Source of the DNA: JAYFRE01 sp034926235
GTDB lineage: Bacteria > Pseudomonadota > Alphaproteobacteria > Rhodospirillales > Magnetospirillaceae
Assembly (NCBI GenBank): GCA_034926235.1
Contig: JAYFRE010000061.1
Coordinates: 1 to 30,862 of the forward strand
DNA length: 30,862 bases
Direction: 5' to 3'
Both the position numbers and the translations under genes were made by a program. Shown here piece by piece: positions 1 to 6,990 of the stretch. Numbering within the stretch: the stretch's first letter is position 1; each line of letters opens with the position of its first letter. The notes under the pieces are model-generated. The model saw only the letters and a list, made by a program, of their open reading frames with translations. It was not told the DNA's origin and made no database searches.

Positions 1-73
1 GCGCCCGGCGAGATTCGAACTCACGGCCCCAGGATTAGGAATCCTGTGCTCTATCCTGCTGAGCTACGGGCGC
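1..73 (-). tRNA. tRNA-Arg (anticodon CCU), 3' end cut by window edge
   Basis: On the minus strand a full cloverleaf can be folded: 7-bp acceptor stem (67-73 with 1-7), D arm, anticodon stem CAGGA/TCCTG around the loop TTCCTAA, 5-nt variable loop, and a T arm GTGAG-TTCGAAT-CTCGC. The anticodon is CCT, which reads the arginine codon AGG. The body accounts for 73 nt; the discriminator base and any encoded CCA would lie just before base 1, outside the window. It is downstream of, and on the same strand as, the thermonuclease-like gene, with a 71-base gap. Confidence 0.95.
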
Positions 74-144
74 CCCAAAGGCGGTTATGGCATAGAGTGG
101 AGCGCGCGATCAAGCCGGCCCTGCCGGAAAGACGCTCTTCCTTT

Positions 145-975
145 TCAGGGAGTGGTTCCCGGTTGCGGTTCGATACGGCCTTCCGGCGATAGCAGTGTGA
201 TCGCGCCCATATGCGGCAGATCGATCAAGGGACCGATGCTTTTGCTGACCCATCCGCGCACCAGAATCCGTTGCCCGGTCCAACGGGTTGGGTCGTTGCC
301 GTTTTTCCGGATCAGGCGCCGCGCGATCCGTACCCCCAGATCGTGCCGTTTGTCCGGGCCGAGATTGAGATAAAGGGCACTTTTGGTCACGGTGACGGAC
401 TCGATTCGTCCTATGGCGACCTGAACGCTGTTCAGGAAGGATCCTGCTTCGTCCGCCCGGCGAACGGCATATTCGGGGTCTTTCCACAAACCGATTCCCG
501 CATGCCGCGCCGGTTCTTCGGCGGCGAGCAAAGCGGGCAAGGCGGGCATGTCCTCTTCCATCACCAGGAGGCGGGCCAGCCCCAGGCGGAGCAATTCGCC
601 TTGAATCCAGCGTCCGTCGGCGGAAACGGCCTGTACCGGCAGGCGATTCCAACGGTCTGGCCGGGCATTGGGGGCGCGCCATAACCGGACAGGGCCCTGT
701 CCGGCCAGGGCGGTTATCATGTCCCGGCGCTGCTTTGCCCATGCGGTCAGGGCAGGAGGGGACGGTGTCGGCGGTTGTTCGATTCCGCTGAGATAGGCCA
801 GCGATCCGTCGTCAAGGCGGAACAGCTCATCCTTCGCGGAAAGAAGAACGGCGGATTCTCCAATGGGACGGAAGCCGGGAATAGGCGGTTGCTGCGCCAG
901 GCTGGGTGTGGCTGTAAAAAGGGAAACGAGCAGGATCAGTCCGCGCACCGCGGGACCGAACCAGAGCGGGATCAC
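145..975 (-). CDS. Secreted thermonuclease (SNase)-fold protein, catalytic residues apparently lost
   Basis: This is a 276-aa protein with an N-terminal signal peptide (hydrophobic stretch about residues 11-25, likely cleavage after SLA-Q). The middle (about 35-170) resembles the staphylococcal nuclease OB fold as found in alphaproteobacterial 'thermonuclease family' proteins, including the segment around GELLRLGLARL and the later GIGLW. The C-terminal part (about 180-270) matches the second domain of that group (YLNLG, VRGWV, GP-I). Active nucleases carry VDGDT and RL-GIDAPE; here these read SAKD and YLSGIEQPP, so the calcium ligands, the first catalytic arginine and the glutamate are missing, while an arginine near DRWNR remains. 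The start is GTG at 975, overlapping the stop of the preceding gene (GTGA), so it is probably translationally coupled in the carD operon. A structural or binding role outside the cytoplasm is an inference. Confidence 0.7.
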   Translation of the reverse strand: MIPLWFGPAVRGLILLVSLFTATPSLAQQPPIPGFRPIGESAVLLSAKDELFRLDDGSLAYLSGIEQPPTPSPPALTAWAKQRRDMITALAGQGPVRLWRAPNARPDRWNRLPVQAVSADGRWIQGELLRLGLARLLVMEEDMPALPALLAAEEPARHAGIGLWKDPEYAVRRADEAGSFLNSVQVAIGRIESVTVTKSALYLNLGPDKRHDLGVRIARRLIRKNGNDPTRWTGQRILVRGWVSKSIGPLIDLPHMGAITLLSPEGRIEPQPGTTP

Positions 976-1871
976 GCGGAGATCAGCCGCAATACCGTTC
1001 CATCGGGGGCGAGGCAGGCGCAGGTCAGTTCGCCGCCGAACCCTGAGCCGCCGTCCAGGGTAAGGGTGTGGGGCGTTTCCGCGACTCCGCCATGACGGCG
1101 ATCATAGCCGCGCACTACGCGCAGGAACGGGAGGTAAGGAGCGTCCATGTCCGCGAAGCTTGAACCGCCCCACCAGAAGCTGTCGCCTTGTGCTTCCAGT
1201 GGACGGTCGGGGTCGATGCCGGCATGAACGAAAAGCAAATTTTGCGTTTCGGTTATCGCGGCATGGCGCAAGGCGTTCATCAGGGCCGTGTGCCCGTCCA
1301 GATTGCGCATGTTCTGGCGCAGTTGCGAGGTCCAGCGGGTCAGGGCCAGGGTTCCATCCCTGCCCGCGCTGGCTCCATCTTCAAGCGAAGCGCCATAGGC
1401 TTCGATGGTCGGGCCGATTCCCTGTTCGACCATCCAGCGCAGCACTTGCGCCGGATCGGGGGCGAATTGGAGTTGAAGCAGCTTTTGCCACATTTCTTCC
1501 TGCGCGCCGCGCAGGAAGACGACATCTTCCATGTCCACGCCCGGCAAGGCCAGAATGGCGCGCCGGAACAGCAGTAATTCGTCGATGGCGGCGATGGCGG
1601 CGCGGCCGTGGCCGGAATAATTGCCGAGATAGACGATCTGGTCGCCGGGCAGAAAATCCTTGGCGATCTGACGGTGAAGACGCGTCAGTCGGTCCACCTC
1701 GCTATGAATGGCGCCGACGGCCCAGATACGGGCGTTGCCGCGAAGCGTCGCGAAAAGGGTGAAGTCTATCTGCGGCACGAGAGGCGTCACCTTTTTGTTG
1801 GCTCGGAGATGACCTTTGTCACCCCTTTGGATGCGGATGGCAAGGCGTCGGGAAGACGCCTCGCCCCGCAA
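972..1871 (-). CDS. Metallophosphoesterase/PP1-like fold protein with degenerate active site
   Basis: This is a 299-aa protein resembling bacterial serine/threonine phosphatase or ApaH-type calcineurin-fold proteins. The order of motifs is recognisable but most metal ligands are replaced. The first motif, GDxHG in active enzymes, reads GAIHS (53-57). The second, GDxxDRG, reads GNYSGHG (83-89). The third, GNHE, reads GAQE (122-125). A later FVHAG matches a conserved histidine motif, and GYDRRHGG stands where GHTP is expected. From family knowledge these losses should abolish two-metal catalysis, so it is probably a pseudo-enzyme or an unusual variant. The ATG at 1871 lies seven bases after the carD stop. 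There is no obvious later ATG; homology begins only around residue 45, so the first ~30 residues may not be translated if a GTG within them is used. Confidence 0.7.
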   Translation of the reverse strand: MRGEASSRRLAIRIQRGDKGHLRANKKVTPLVPQIDFTLFATLRGNARIWAVGAIHSEVDRLTRLHRQIAKDFLPGDQIVYLGNYSGHGRAAIAAIDELLLFRRAILALPGVDMEDVVFLRGAQEEMWQKLLQLQFAPDPAQVLRWMVEQGIGPTIEAYGASLEDGASAGRDGTLALTRWTSQLRQNMRNLDGHTALMNALRHAAITETQNLLFVHAGIDPDRPLEAQGDSFWWGGSSFADMDAPYLPFLRVVRGYDRRHGGVAETPHTLTLDGGSGFGGELTCACLAPDGTVLRLISA

Positions 1872-1878
1872 GCCAACT

Positions 1879-2373
1879 TTAAGCGGCGTCGAGAAGCTTT
1901 TCCAGCTTTTGCGTGGCCTGGGCCGGTTCGATGGCTTCCAGGGCGGCCAATTCGCTGGCCAACCGTTCCAGGGCGGCCTCGTAAATCTGGCGTTCGCTAT
2001 AGGACTGGTCGGGCTGGTTGGCGTTGCGGTGCAGGTCGCGCACCACCTCGGCGATCGACACCGGGTCTCCGGAATTGATCTTGGCCTCGTATTCCTGAGC
2101 GCGGCGGCTCCACATCGCCCGTTTGACGCGGGCGCGGCCCTGCAGCGTGTCCAGCGCGGTTTCCATCACGCTGCGCGAGGAAAGCTTGCGCAGACCGGAT
2201 TTCTTCGCCTTGGGGACAGGCACGCGCAGCGTCATGCGGTCGCGATCGAAGGTGATCACGAACAGCTCAAGCTCATGCCCGGCGATGTGCTGATGTTCAA
2301 TGGCCGCGACCCTGCCGACGCCATGGGTCGGGTAGACCACGTAATCCCCTTCGCGAAAAATGTTGTCCAGCAT
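1879..2373 (-). CDS. carD: CarD/CdnL-family RNA polymerase-binding transcription regulator
   Basis: This protein of about 164 aa has the typical CarD layout: an N-terminal Tudor-like RNA polymerase interaction domain (GDYVVYPTHGVGRV near the start, then an ELFVI strand and a DRMTLRVPV segment) followed by a helical DNA-binding C-terminal domain with the tryptophan in RAMWSRRAQEY. CarD proteins bind the beta subunit and stabilise open complexes at rRNA and other promoters. The open frame extends to a TTG at 2385 that follows GAGGA with almost no spacing. I chose ATG 2373, which gives the normal short lead into the first domain, although its Shine-Dalgarno distance is long, so the start is uncertain. 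It is the first gene of a three-gene operon with the phosphoesterase-like and nuclease-like genes. Confidence 0.9.
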   Translation of the reverse strand: MLDNIFREGDYVVYPTHGVGRVAAIEHQHIAGHELELFVITFDRDRMTLRVPVPKAKKSGLRKLSSRSVMETALDTLQGRARVKRAMWSRRAQEYEAKINSGDPVSIAEVVRDLHRNANQPDQSYSERQIYEAALERLASELAALEAIEPAQATQKLEKLLDAA

Positions 2374-2416
2374 CTCGTCTATCAATCCTCAATCAAGCGC
2401 GCGATGCCCTGGAGCT

Positions 2417-2422
2417 ATTATC
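2417..2422 (-). promoter_or_regulatory. Candidate -10 element for the carD operon
   Basis: The minus strand reads GATAAT, one base from TATAAT, giving a leader of about 40 nt before ATG 2373. No convincing TTGACA-like -35 is seen 16-18 bp upstream, so this is a weak call. Confidence 0.25.
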
Positions 2423-2873
2423 AGAGGCGCTCCGCATCGCACTGCTCGCGCAGTCGATTTGACTCAAGTTTTTGACCTTGCCGTGTAGGGCCCATCCGGC
2501 CCAGCCCGCTTGTCGTGAAGACCAGCGCCCGCCATGAATCGAATTCATGCGAAAGAACTATATATCACGATTCAGAGGTGCCGGACAACGTAAATAGCGG
2601 AAGGCGCGATTCCGAGCAGTGACTTTTGCCGGGATGGTCCAGCGCGAGGGACGCAGGGGGATTTTTTCTTTTCGGTATTTTCGGCCGATCCAAAAATACA
2701 AATGTCCGGCACCGATGGCGGGACGAGTTTTTGCGCAAGAGGCGGTTTGGCAAAGAAAATAAATCGGTGAATATTTAAAATCGATCCTATAAGGACTTCA
2801 ATGAACATCAGAATAGAAAATATAAATTCCAGTCATGTTCTGTGATCAATGAGTCAAAAAAGAGCCAAAAAGG

Positions 2874-2902
2874 TTGACCATACAGGGTGTGCATGCTATT
2901 TA
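2874..2902 (+). promoter_or_regulatory. Predicted sigma-70-type promoter of proVWX
   Basis: TTGACC (2874-2879) and TATTTA (2897-2902) are separated by 17 bp, inside an AT-rich stretch. Transcription would start near 2909, leaving a leader of about 190-210 nt before proV. A second -10-like TATGCT overlaps at 2901. The two boxes and spacing are seen in the sequence; activity and osmotic control are inferred. Confidence 0.5.
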
Positions 2903-2948
2903 TGCTGTGACGAAAGCGTAAATACGGCCGGATGAACCCGACGTTTCC

Positions 2949-2971
2949 ACAGCATCTTGACCGGATGCTGT
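2949..2971 (+). other. Hairpin 1 in proV leader
   Basis: Perfect 8-bp stem ACAGCATC/GATGCTGT with a 7-nt loop, about 40 nt after the predicted transcription start. It has no following T-run, so it is not an ordinary terminator; it may be leader structure or an operator palindrome. Confidence 0.4.
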
Positions 2972-2994
2972 ATGATGGTGTGGGTGACTTTGTC

Positions 2995-3023
2995 GTCCGG
3001 CACGTTCTTCGATGTGTGCGGAC
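2995..3023 (+). other. Hairpin 2 in proV leader
   Basis: GTCCG (2995-2999) pairs with CGGAC (3019-3023); with one bulged G the stem extends by several further pairs (CAC with GTG, then wobble pairs). It lies about 75 nt upstream of the mini-ORF ribosome site. Confidence 0.3.
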
Positions 3024-3098
3024 AGTCTCCTCTTTGTGCCTTTCATGGGCTCGAGCCGGCGCTTTCGATCATCCCGTCAACGAAAAGCGAGGTGAGAC

Positions 3099-3119
3099 AT
3101 GACTCGAGGTGACTCGTGA
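3099..3119 (+). promoter_or_regulatory. Six-codon leader mini-ORF overlapping the proV start
   Basis: ATG 3099 is preceded by a strong purine-rich site (GAGGTGAG, 3089-3096). It encodes Met-Thr-Arg-Gly-Asp-Ser and stops at TGA 3117-3119. That stop shares its A with the ATG of proV (TGATG), and the proV ribosome site GAGGTG (3106-3111) lies inside the mini-ORF. The arrangement would couple proV translation to ribosomes finishing the mini-ORF. Seen directly in the sequence; its use is an inference, and chance is possible for so short a frame. Confidence 0.35.
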
Positions 3120-4348
3120 TGGGCCAGGAGGAACCAGCCGCAGACAAGCTTGTCGTCCAGGGATTGTGCAAGATTTTCGGCGACAATCCGGACGAGGCCA
3201 TCCAACTGGTTAAGGAAGGGTTGTCCAAAGAAGAAATTCTTGCCCGAACCGGTCAGACGGTCGGTGTCCGTGACGCCAATTTCACCGTGCGCCAGGGCGA
3301 AATCTTTGTCGTCATGGGGTTGTCGGGGTCGGGAAAATCGACTCTGGTGCGGATGCTGAACCGGTTGATCGAGCCGTCTGCGGGCGAGGTGCTGATCGAT
3401 GGCCGGGATATTGCGCGCATGCGGTCCGAGGAATTGCGCGCGCTGCGGCGGCGCGATTTGTCGATGGTTTTTCAATCTTTCGCCCTGATGCCTCATTTGA
3501 AGGTGATCGATAACGCCGCTTTCGGCCTTGAGCTGTCCGGGATGCCCAAGGCGGAACGTCATGACAAGGCTTATGCCGCGCTGGCGGCGGTCGGTCTGGC
3601 GGATTGGGCCGACCGTTATCCGGATTCTTTGTCGGGTGGCATGCAGCAGCGCGTCGGTCTGGCCCGGGCTCTGGCCACCGATCCTTCGGTGATGCTGATG
3701 GACGAGGCTTTCTCGGCCCTGGATCCCTTGATCCGGACCGAAATGCAGGACGAGTTGCTCAGGCTTCAAGAAGAGCAGGCGCGGACCATCGTCTTTATTT
3801 CGCACGATCTGGACGAGGCGATGCGCATCGGCGATCGCATCGCGGTCATGGAAGGCGGACGCATCGTTCAGGTCGGAACGCCCGACGAGATCTTACGCAA
3901 TCCGGCCGATGATTATGTGGCGAGCTTCTTCCGCGGCGTCGATGTGAGCAAGGTTTTGAGTGCACGGGACATCTGTCGCCGCACTCAGCTTGAGGTCATC
4001 GATCGCGCCGATGTCGGCGTGCGCGTCGCCGCCGAGCGGGTCAAGCAGCATGACGATGATTACGCCATCGTGGTCGATCGTGGCCGGCGGTTCCATGGCG
4101 TGGTGTCGGCCCAGTCGCTGGCGCAGGCCCTGCGCGATCCGTCGCCCCGATTCAGCCGCGCCTTTTTGACTGATGCTCCGGTGATCAAGGCTGACACGTC
4201 CCTGGCCGATGTGCTGGGCGTGGTTGCCGACACTCCCTATCCAGTTCCGGTCGTGGACGACCGGGGGCGGTATGTCGGCACCATTTCCAAGAACCTGCTG
4301 CTTCAGACCTTGGACCGCGACACGCCGGTGCCGGCTGCGGAAGAATAA
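3119..4348 (+). CDS. proV: Glycine betaine/proline-type ABC transporter, ATP-binding subunit with CBS domains
   Basis: This 409-aa cytoplasmic ATPase powers osmoprotectant uptake with ProW and ProX. It has the ProV-specific N-terminal lead (residues about 10-50, including GLSKEEIL), Walker A GLSGSGKST (67-75), signature LSGGMQQR, Walker B LMDEAFSALD, the H-loop FISHDLDEA, and a C-terminal pair of CBS domains (about 275-400) that in the family sense ionic strength or nucleotides. The length equals that of typical ProV/OpuAA. A GTG at 3116 directly precedes ATG 3119; I prefer the ATG because GAGGTG sits 7 bases before it. It is followed after 11 bases by proW. Control is probably through the long leader and the overlapping mini-ORF. 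Confidence 0.93.
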   Translation: MGQEEPAADKLVVQGLCKIFGDNPDEAIQLVKEGLSKEEILARTGQTVGVRDANFTVRQGEIFVVMGLSGSGKSTLVRMLNRLIEPSAGEVLIDGRDIARMRSEELRALRRRDLSMVFQSFALMPHLKVIDNAAFGLELSGMPKAERHDKAYAALAAVGLADWADRYPDSLSGGMQQRVGLARALATDPSVMLMDEAFSALDPLIRTEMQDELLRLQEEQARTIVFISHDLDEAMRIGDRIAVMEGGRIVQVGTPDEILRNPADDYVASFFRGVDVSKVLSARDICRRTQLEVIDRADVGVRVAAERVKQHDDDYAIVVDRGRRFHGVVSAQSLAQALRDPSPRFSRAFLTDAPVIKADTSLADVLGVVADTPYPVPVVDDRGRYVGTISKNLLLQTLDRDTPVPAAEE

Positions 4349-4359
4349 GGAACCCTGAC

Positions 4360-5319
4360 ATGGATATCGATCTTCTCGATCCGTTCCGCGAGGCCGTGAT
4401 TCCCATCGATGAATGGGTCGTCCAAGCGCTTGCCTGGCTGGTCGCGCATTTTAGGCCTTTCTTCCAAGCGATCCGCGTTCCTATCGATGCCGTGCTGAGG
4501 GGGATCGAAGGCGGCCTGTCCGGCATTCCGCCGCTGGTCCTGATCGCCGTGATCTGGCTGACCGCCTGGCAGGTGGCGGGACGGAAGACCGGCTTCCTTG
4601 CGTTGATTTCCCTGGTTCTGATCGGGCTGATCGGGGCGTGGGATCAGGCCATGGTGACCTTGTCGCTGGTGCTGACGGCGGTGTTCTTCTGCGTTCTGAT
4701 CGGCGTTCCCACCGGCATCGCGCTGGCCCGCTCGGATCGCGCCGAGGCGATCGTGCGGCCTTTGCTCGACGCGATGCAGACGACGCCCGCCTTCGTCTAT
4801 CTGGTGCCGATCGTCATGCTGTTCGGTATCGGCAATGTGCCGGGCGTGGTGGTGACGATCATTTTTGCGCTGGCCCCGCTGGTGCGGCTGACCAATCTGG
4901 GCATCAGGCAAGTGCCGCCCGACGTGATCGAAGCGGCGAACGCCTTCGGCGCATCGTCCCGCCAGCTTTTATGGAAAGTTCAGATTCCCCTGGCGATGCG
5001 CACCATCATGGCCGGACTCAACCAGACCTTGATGCTGGCTCTGTCGATGGTGGTGATCGCCTCGATGATCGCGGTCGGCGGCCTGGGACAGATGGTCTTG
5101 CGCGGTATCGGCCGGCTGGATATGGGGCTGGCGACGATCGGCGGCCTGGGCATCGTCCTTCTGGCCATCGTCATCGACCGAATCACGCAGTCCCTTGGCG
5201 TTCCGGCCAAGGAAAAAGGCTGGCGGCATTGGTCCGATCATGGACCCTTGGGCTGGGTCTGGCGTCATCTGGCGCGATCGGGCAATCCCCGGTCTTCCCT
5301 CGTTCCCCCGACCTCGTAA
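4360..5319 (+). CDS. proW: Glycine betaine/proline-type ABC transporter, permease subunit
   Basis: This 319-aa inner-membrane protein of the binding-protein-dependent permease family forms the translocation channel with ProV docked on the inside. It has an N-terminal amphipathic region with the ProW-like start (about 1-50), several hydrophobic segments from about residue 50, and the cytoplasmic EAA loop EAANAFGASSRQLLWKVQIP (about 192-211), which contacts the ATPase. A purine-rich site AAGGAA lies 8-10 bases before the ATG. Spacing to proV and proX is 11-12 bases, so the three genes form one transcript. The C-terminal tail past the last membrane segment (about 290-319) is hydrophilic. Confidence 0.92.
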   Translation: MDIDLLDPFREAVIPIDEWVVQALAWLVAHFRPFFQAIRVPIDAVLRGIEGGLSGIPPLVLIAVIWLTAWQVAGRKTGFLALISLVLIGLIGAWDQAMVTLSLVLTAVFFCVLIGVPTGIALARSDRAEAIVRPLLDAMQTTPAFVYLVPIVMLFGIGNVPGVVVTIIFALAPLVRLTNLGIRQVPPDVIEAANAFGASSRQLLWKVQIPLAMRTIMAGLNQTLMLALSMVVIASMIAVGGLGQMVLRGIGRLDMGLATIGGLGIVLLAIVIDRITQSLGVPAKEKGWRHWSDHGPLGWVWRHLARSGNPRSSLVPPTS

Positions 5320-5331
5320 AGGAGAAGAGGC

Positions 5332-6321
5332 ATGCTGAAATCCGTTTTGGCCGCAGCGGCCAGTCTCGTTCTCGTCGCTTCGGCAGAGGCTAAGGATGTT
5401 CCCGGCAAGGGGCGGACCGCCACCCCGGTGGTGTCCTCGGTCGCCGAGGAACAGTTCCAGACCCGTCTGGTGGGCGAAGGCTTGCGTCGGCTGGGCTATA
5501 AGGTCCCGGAGGCGCTGGAAATCGATTATGCGGCCGGTCACGTGGCGCTGGCCAATGGCGATGCGCAATGGATGGCGGTCCATTGGGATCCGCTGCACGC
5601 CACCTTCTTCGCCAATGCCGGCGGCGACGGGCGCATGACCAAGATCGGCCCTTATGTCGCCGATTCCCTTCAAGGCTATCTGATCGACAAGAAGACCGCC
5701 GACGCTTATGGCATCACCTCGATCGCGCAGCTCGCCGATCCGGCCATCGCCAAGCTGTTCGACTCGAATGGCGACGGCAAGGCCGATCTGACCGGCTGCA
5801 ATCCCGGTTGGGGCTGCGAGGCGGTAATCGAGCATCATCTGAAGGCCTATAAGCTGGGCGATACCGTGCGCCACAATCAGGGCAGCTATTTCGCTCTGAT
5901 GGCGGACACCATCGCCCGGTTCCAGAAAGGCGAGCCGATCCTCTATTACACCTGGACGCCTTTGTGGGTGTCGGGGGTTCTGGTGCCGGGCCGCGATGTC
6001 GAATGGCTGACTGTTCCCTTCACTAGCCTGCCGGCGGGGCAGGACGGCGTCACCGAGCTTCCCGACGGGCGGAATGTCGGTTTCACGGTCAATAATCAGA
6101 TGATCGTCGCCAACAAGGCCTGGCTTGAGCAAAACCCCGCCGCGGCCAAGTTCTTCGAGCTGATCAAACTGCCGGTCGAGGACGTTTCGGCCGAGAATAT
6201 GCGGATGAAGGATGGCGAGAAATCGTCGAAGGACATCGACCGCCACGTCAAGGAATGGATCGCGCAGCACAAGGATCTGTTCGAGGGCTGGGTCGAGGAA
6301 GCGCGCAAGGCGGCCTCGTAA
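5332..6321 (+). CDS. proX: Glycine betaine/choline-type substrate-binding protein
   Basis: This 329-aa periplasmic binding protein starts with a signal peptide (hydrophobic about 3-18, cleavage likely after AEA). It carries the tryptophans that form the aromatic box around the quaternary ammonium group in ProX: W85 in VHWDPLH, the W of CNPGWGCE, and the W of YYTWTPLW. The two cysteines flanking the second tryptophan resemble the disulfide of Escherichia coli ProX. GAGAAGAGG lies just before the ATG. The aromatic box supports glycine betaine or proline betaine as ligand rather than a plain amino acid; exact specificity cannot be read from sequence. It is the last gene of the proVWX operon. Confidence 0.92.
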   Translation: MLKSVLAAAASLVLVASAEAKDVPGKGRTATPVVSSVAEEQFQTRLVGEGLRRLGYKVPEALEIDYAAGHVALANGDAQWMAVHWDPLHATFFANAGGDGRMTKIGPYVADSLQGYLIDKKTADAYGITSIAQLADPAIAKLFDSNGDGKADLTGCNPGWGCEAVIEHHLKAYKLGDTVRHNQGSYFALMADTIARFQKGEPILYYTWTPLWVSGVLVPGRDVEWLTVPFTSLPAGQDGVTELPDGRNVGFTVNNQMIVANKAWLEQNPAAAKFFELIKLPVEDVSAENMRMKDGEKSSKDIDRHVKEWIAQHKDLFEGWVEEARKAAS

Positions 6322-6348
6322 CGATCGGGCCCTTATCAGGCGGGTTCC

Positions 6349-6377
6349 CGGGGGAAGGACGGACGAGCCTTCCCCCG
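6349..6377. terminator. Hairpin between convergent proX and hpf
   Basis: Perfect 10-bp stem CGGGGGAAGG/CCTTCCCCCG with a 9-nt loop, 27 bases after the proX stop and 28 bases past the end of hpf. No T-run follows on either strand, so termination would be weak or factor-assisted; the position suggests use in both directions. Confidence 0.5.
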
Positions 6378-6405
6378 AAGACGTTGGAACCGGCGCTAAG
6401 CGCGC

Positions 6406-6765
6406 TCAGAGAGTGCCGGTTTTAAGCTCGTCACGTTGGCGGGACAGCGTTTCCTTCAACTGGCGTTCGACATTGGTGAAGGCCTCCTTCAAGGCGGCGA
6501 GAATATCCTCGCTGACCTTGGGGTCCTTGGGCACGCGCTTGACCACGATGGTCGAGCCGGGGATCGCCAGCTCGATACCGACATGGAACGGCTCGCCGAC
6601 GCGCTGCATGCTGCCCGAACTCTTGTGCAGAACATCGATCACCACGCGGCAGCTGATGATGCGCTCGTACATCTGTTCCAGTTTCGCGACCTTGTCGCGA
6701 ATTTTTGCCTCAACCGCTTCGGAGCGGTCGAGTCCGCGGAACGTGATCTGCAAGGGTATCTGCAT
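6406..6765 (-). CDS. hpf: Short HPF/RaiA-family ribosome hibernation factor
   Basis: This 119-aa protein has the single beta-alpha-beta-beta-beta-alpha domain of ribosome-associated inhibitor/hibernation-promoting factors (start MQIPLQITFRG, then a helix with AVEAKIRDKVAKLEQMYERI). It lacks the C-terminal dimerisation domain of long HPF. Family members bind the small subunit decoding region and silence ribosomes in stress or stationary phase. An upstream in-frame ATG (6771) abuts the Shine-Dalgarno AAGGAG (6772-6777) with no spacing; the second ATG at 6765 has an ideal 6-base gap, so I chose it. It is divergent from htpG, which fits a stress-related job. The C-terminal third is lysine- and glutamate-rich and helical. 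Confidence 0.85.
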   Translation of the reverse strand: MQIPLQITFRGLDRSEAVEAKIRDKVAKLEQMYERIISCRVVIDVLHKSSGSMQRVGEPFHVGIELAIPGSTIVVKRVPKDPKVSEDILAALKEAFTNVERQLKETLSRQRDELKTGTL

Positions 6766-6912
6766 AAACATCTCCTTAACGATGCGTCGCTTTTGAAACG
6801 CCCTTCCGGGGGCCGTCCGTATCGCCGTTCCTTCCGGGCCGATCCGCCGTCTGGACCTTTAAGGTCTTCGCAGTTCCAGGCGATTCGTCCCCGGTCCTGC
6901 CGGTCCAAGGGA

Positions 6913-6941
6913 CTTGCGCTAGGTGATGGTTTGCCTCATAT
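6913..6941 (+). promoter_or_regulatory. Heat-shock sigma-32 (RpoH)-type promoter of htpG
   Basis: CTTGCGC (6913-6919), 14 bp spacer, then CCTCATAT (6934-6941). The RpoH consensus is CTTGAAA, 13-17 bp, CCCCATNT: the -10 half matches 7 of 8 and the -35 half keeps CTTG. The start would be near 6948, about 43 nt before the htpG ATG. htpG is a classical RpoH target, which supports the call. Confidence 0.55.
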
Positions 6942-6990
6942 CCAGTCGGCGGGTAACACACCTTGTTGGATTGTAAGAGGTTTTTCTCCC

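Larger units (their letters stand above)
2386..3098. other. 0.7-kb intergenic interval between carD and proV
   Basis: No coding sequence can be supported here. The half nearer carD has ordinary composition; about 2690-2900 is clearly more AT-rich than the rest of the window. A short perfect inverted repeat CATGAAT-cga-ATTCATG lies at 2533-2549. The right part holds a promoter (2874-2902) and two hairpins in the presumed proV leader, described separately. Short ORFs on the minus strand in 2565-2808 have no recognisable features and no credible ribosome site. A small RNA cannot be excluded. Confidence 0.6.

Noticed and set aside
2533..2549. Inverted repeat CATGAAT-cga-ATTCATG as an attachment site or terminator
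   Set aside because: It is short, AT-rich and single, without a T-run or nearby recombinase; kept only as a note within the intergenic entry.
4969..6270. 433-codon minus-strand frame across proW and proX
   Set aside because: It spans two genes on the other strand and shows no family resemblance; typical high-GC artefact.
6793..6822. TTGAAA with CCGTAT 18 bp later as a heat-shock promoter for htpG
   Set aside because: The -10 half is poor and the site is about 170 bp from the start; the element at 6913-6941 is a better match in sequence and position.
6436..6990. 185-codon N-terminal extension of HtpG
   Set aside because: It runs antisense through hpf, has no homology, and the canonical HtpG start with a ribosome site is at 6991.
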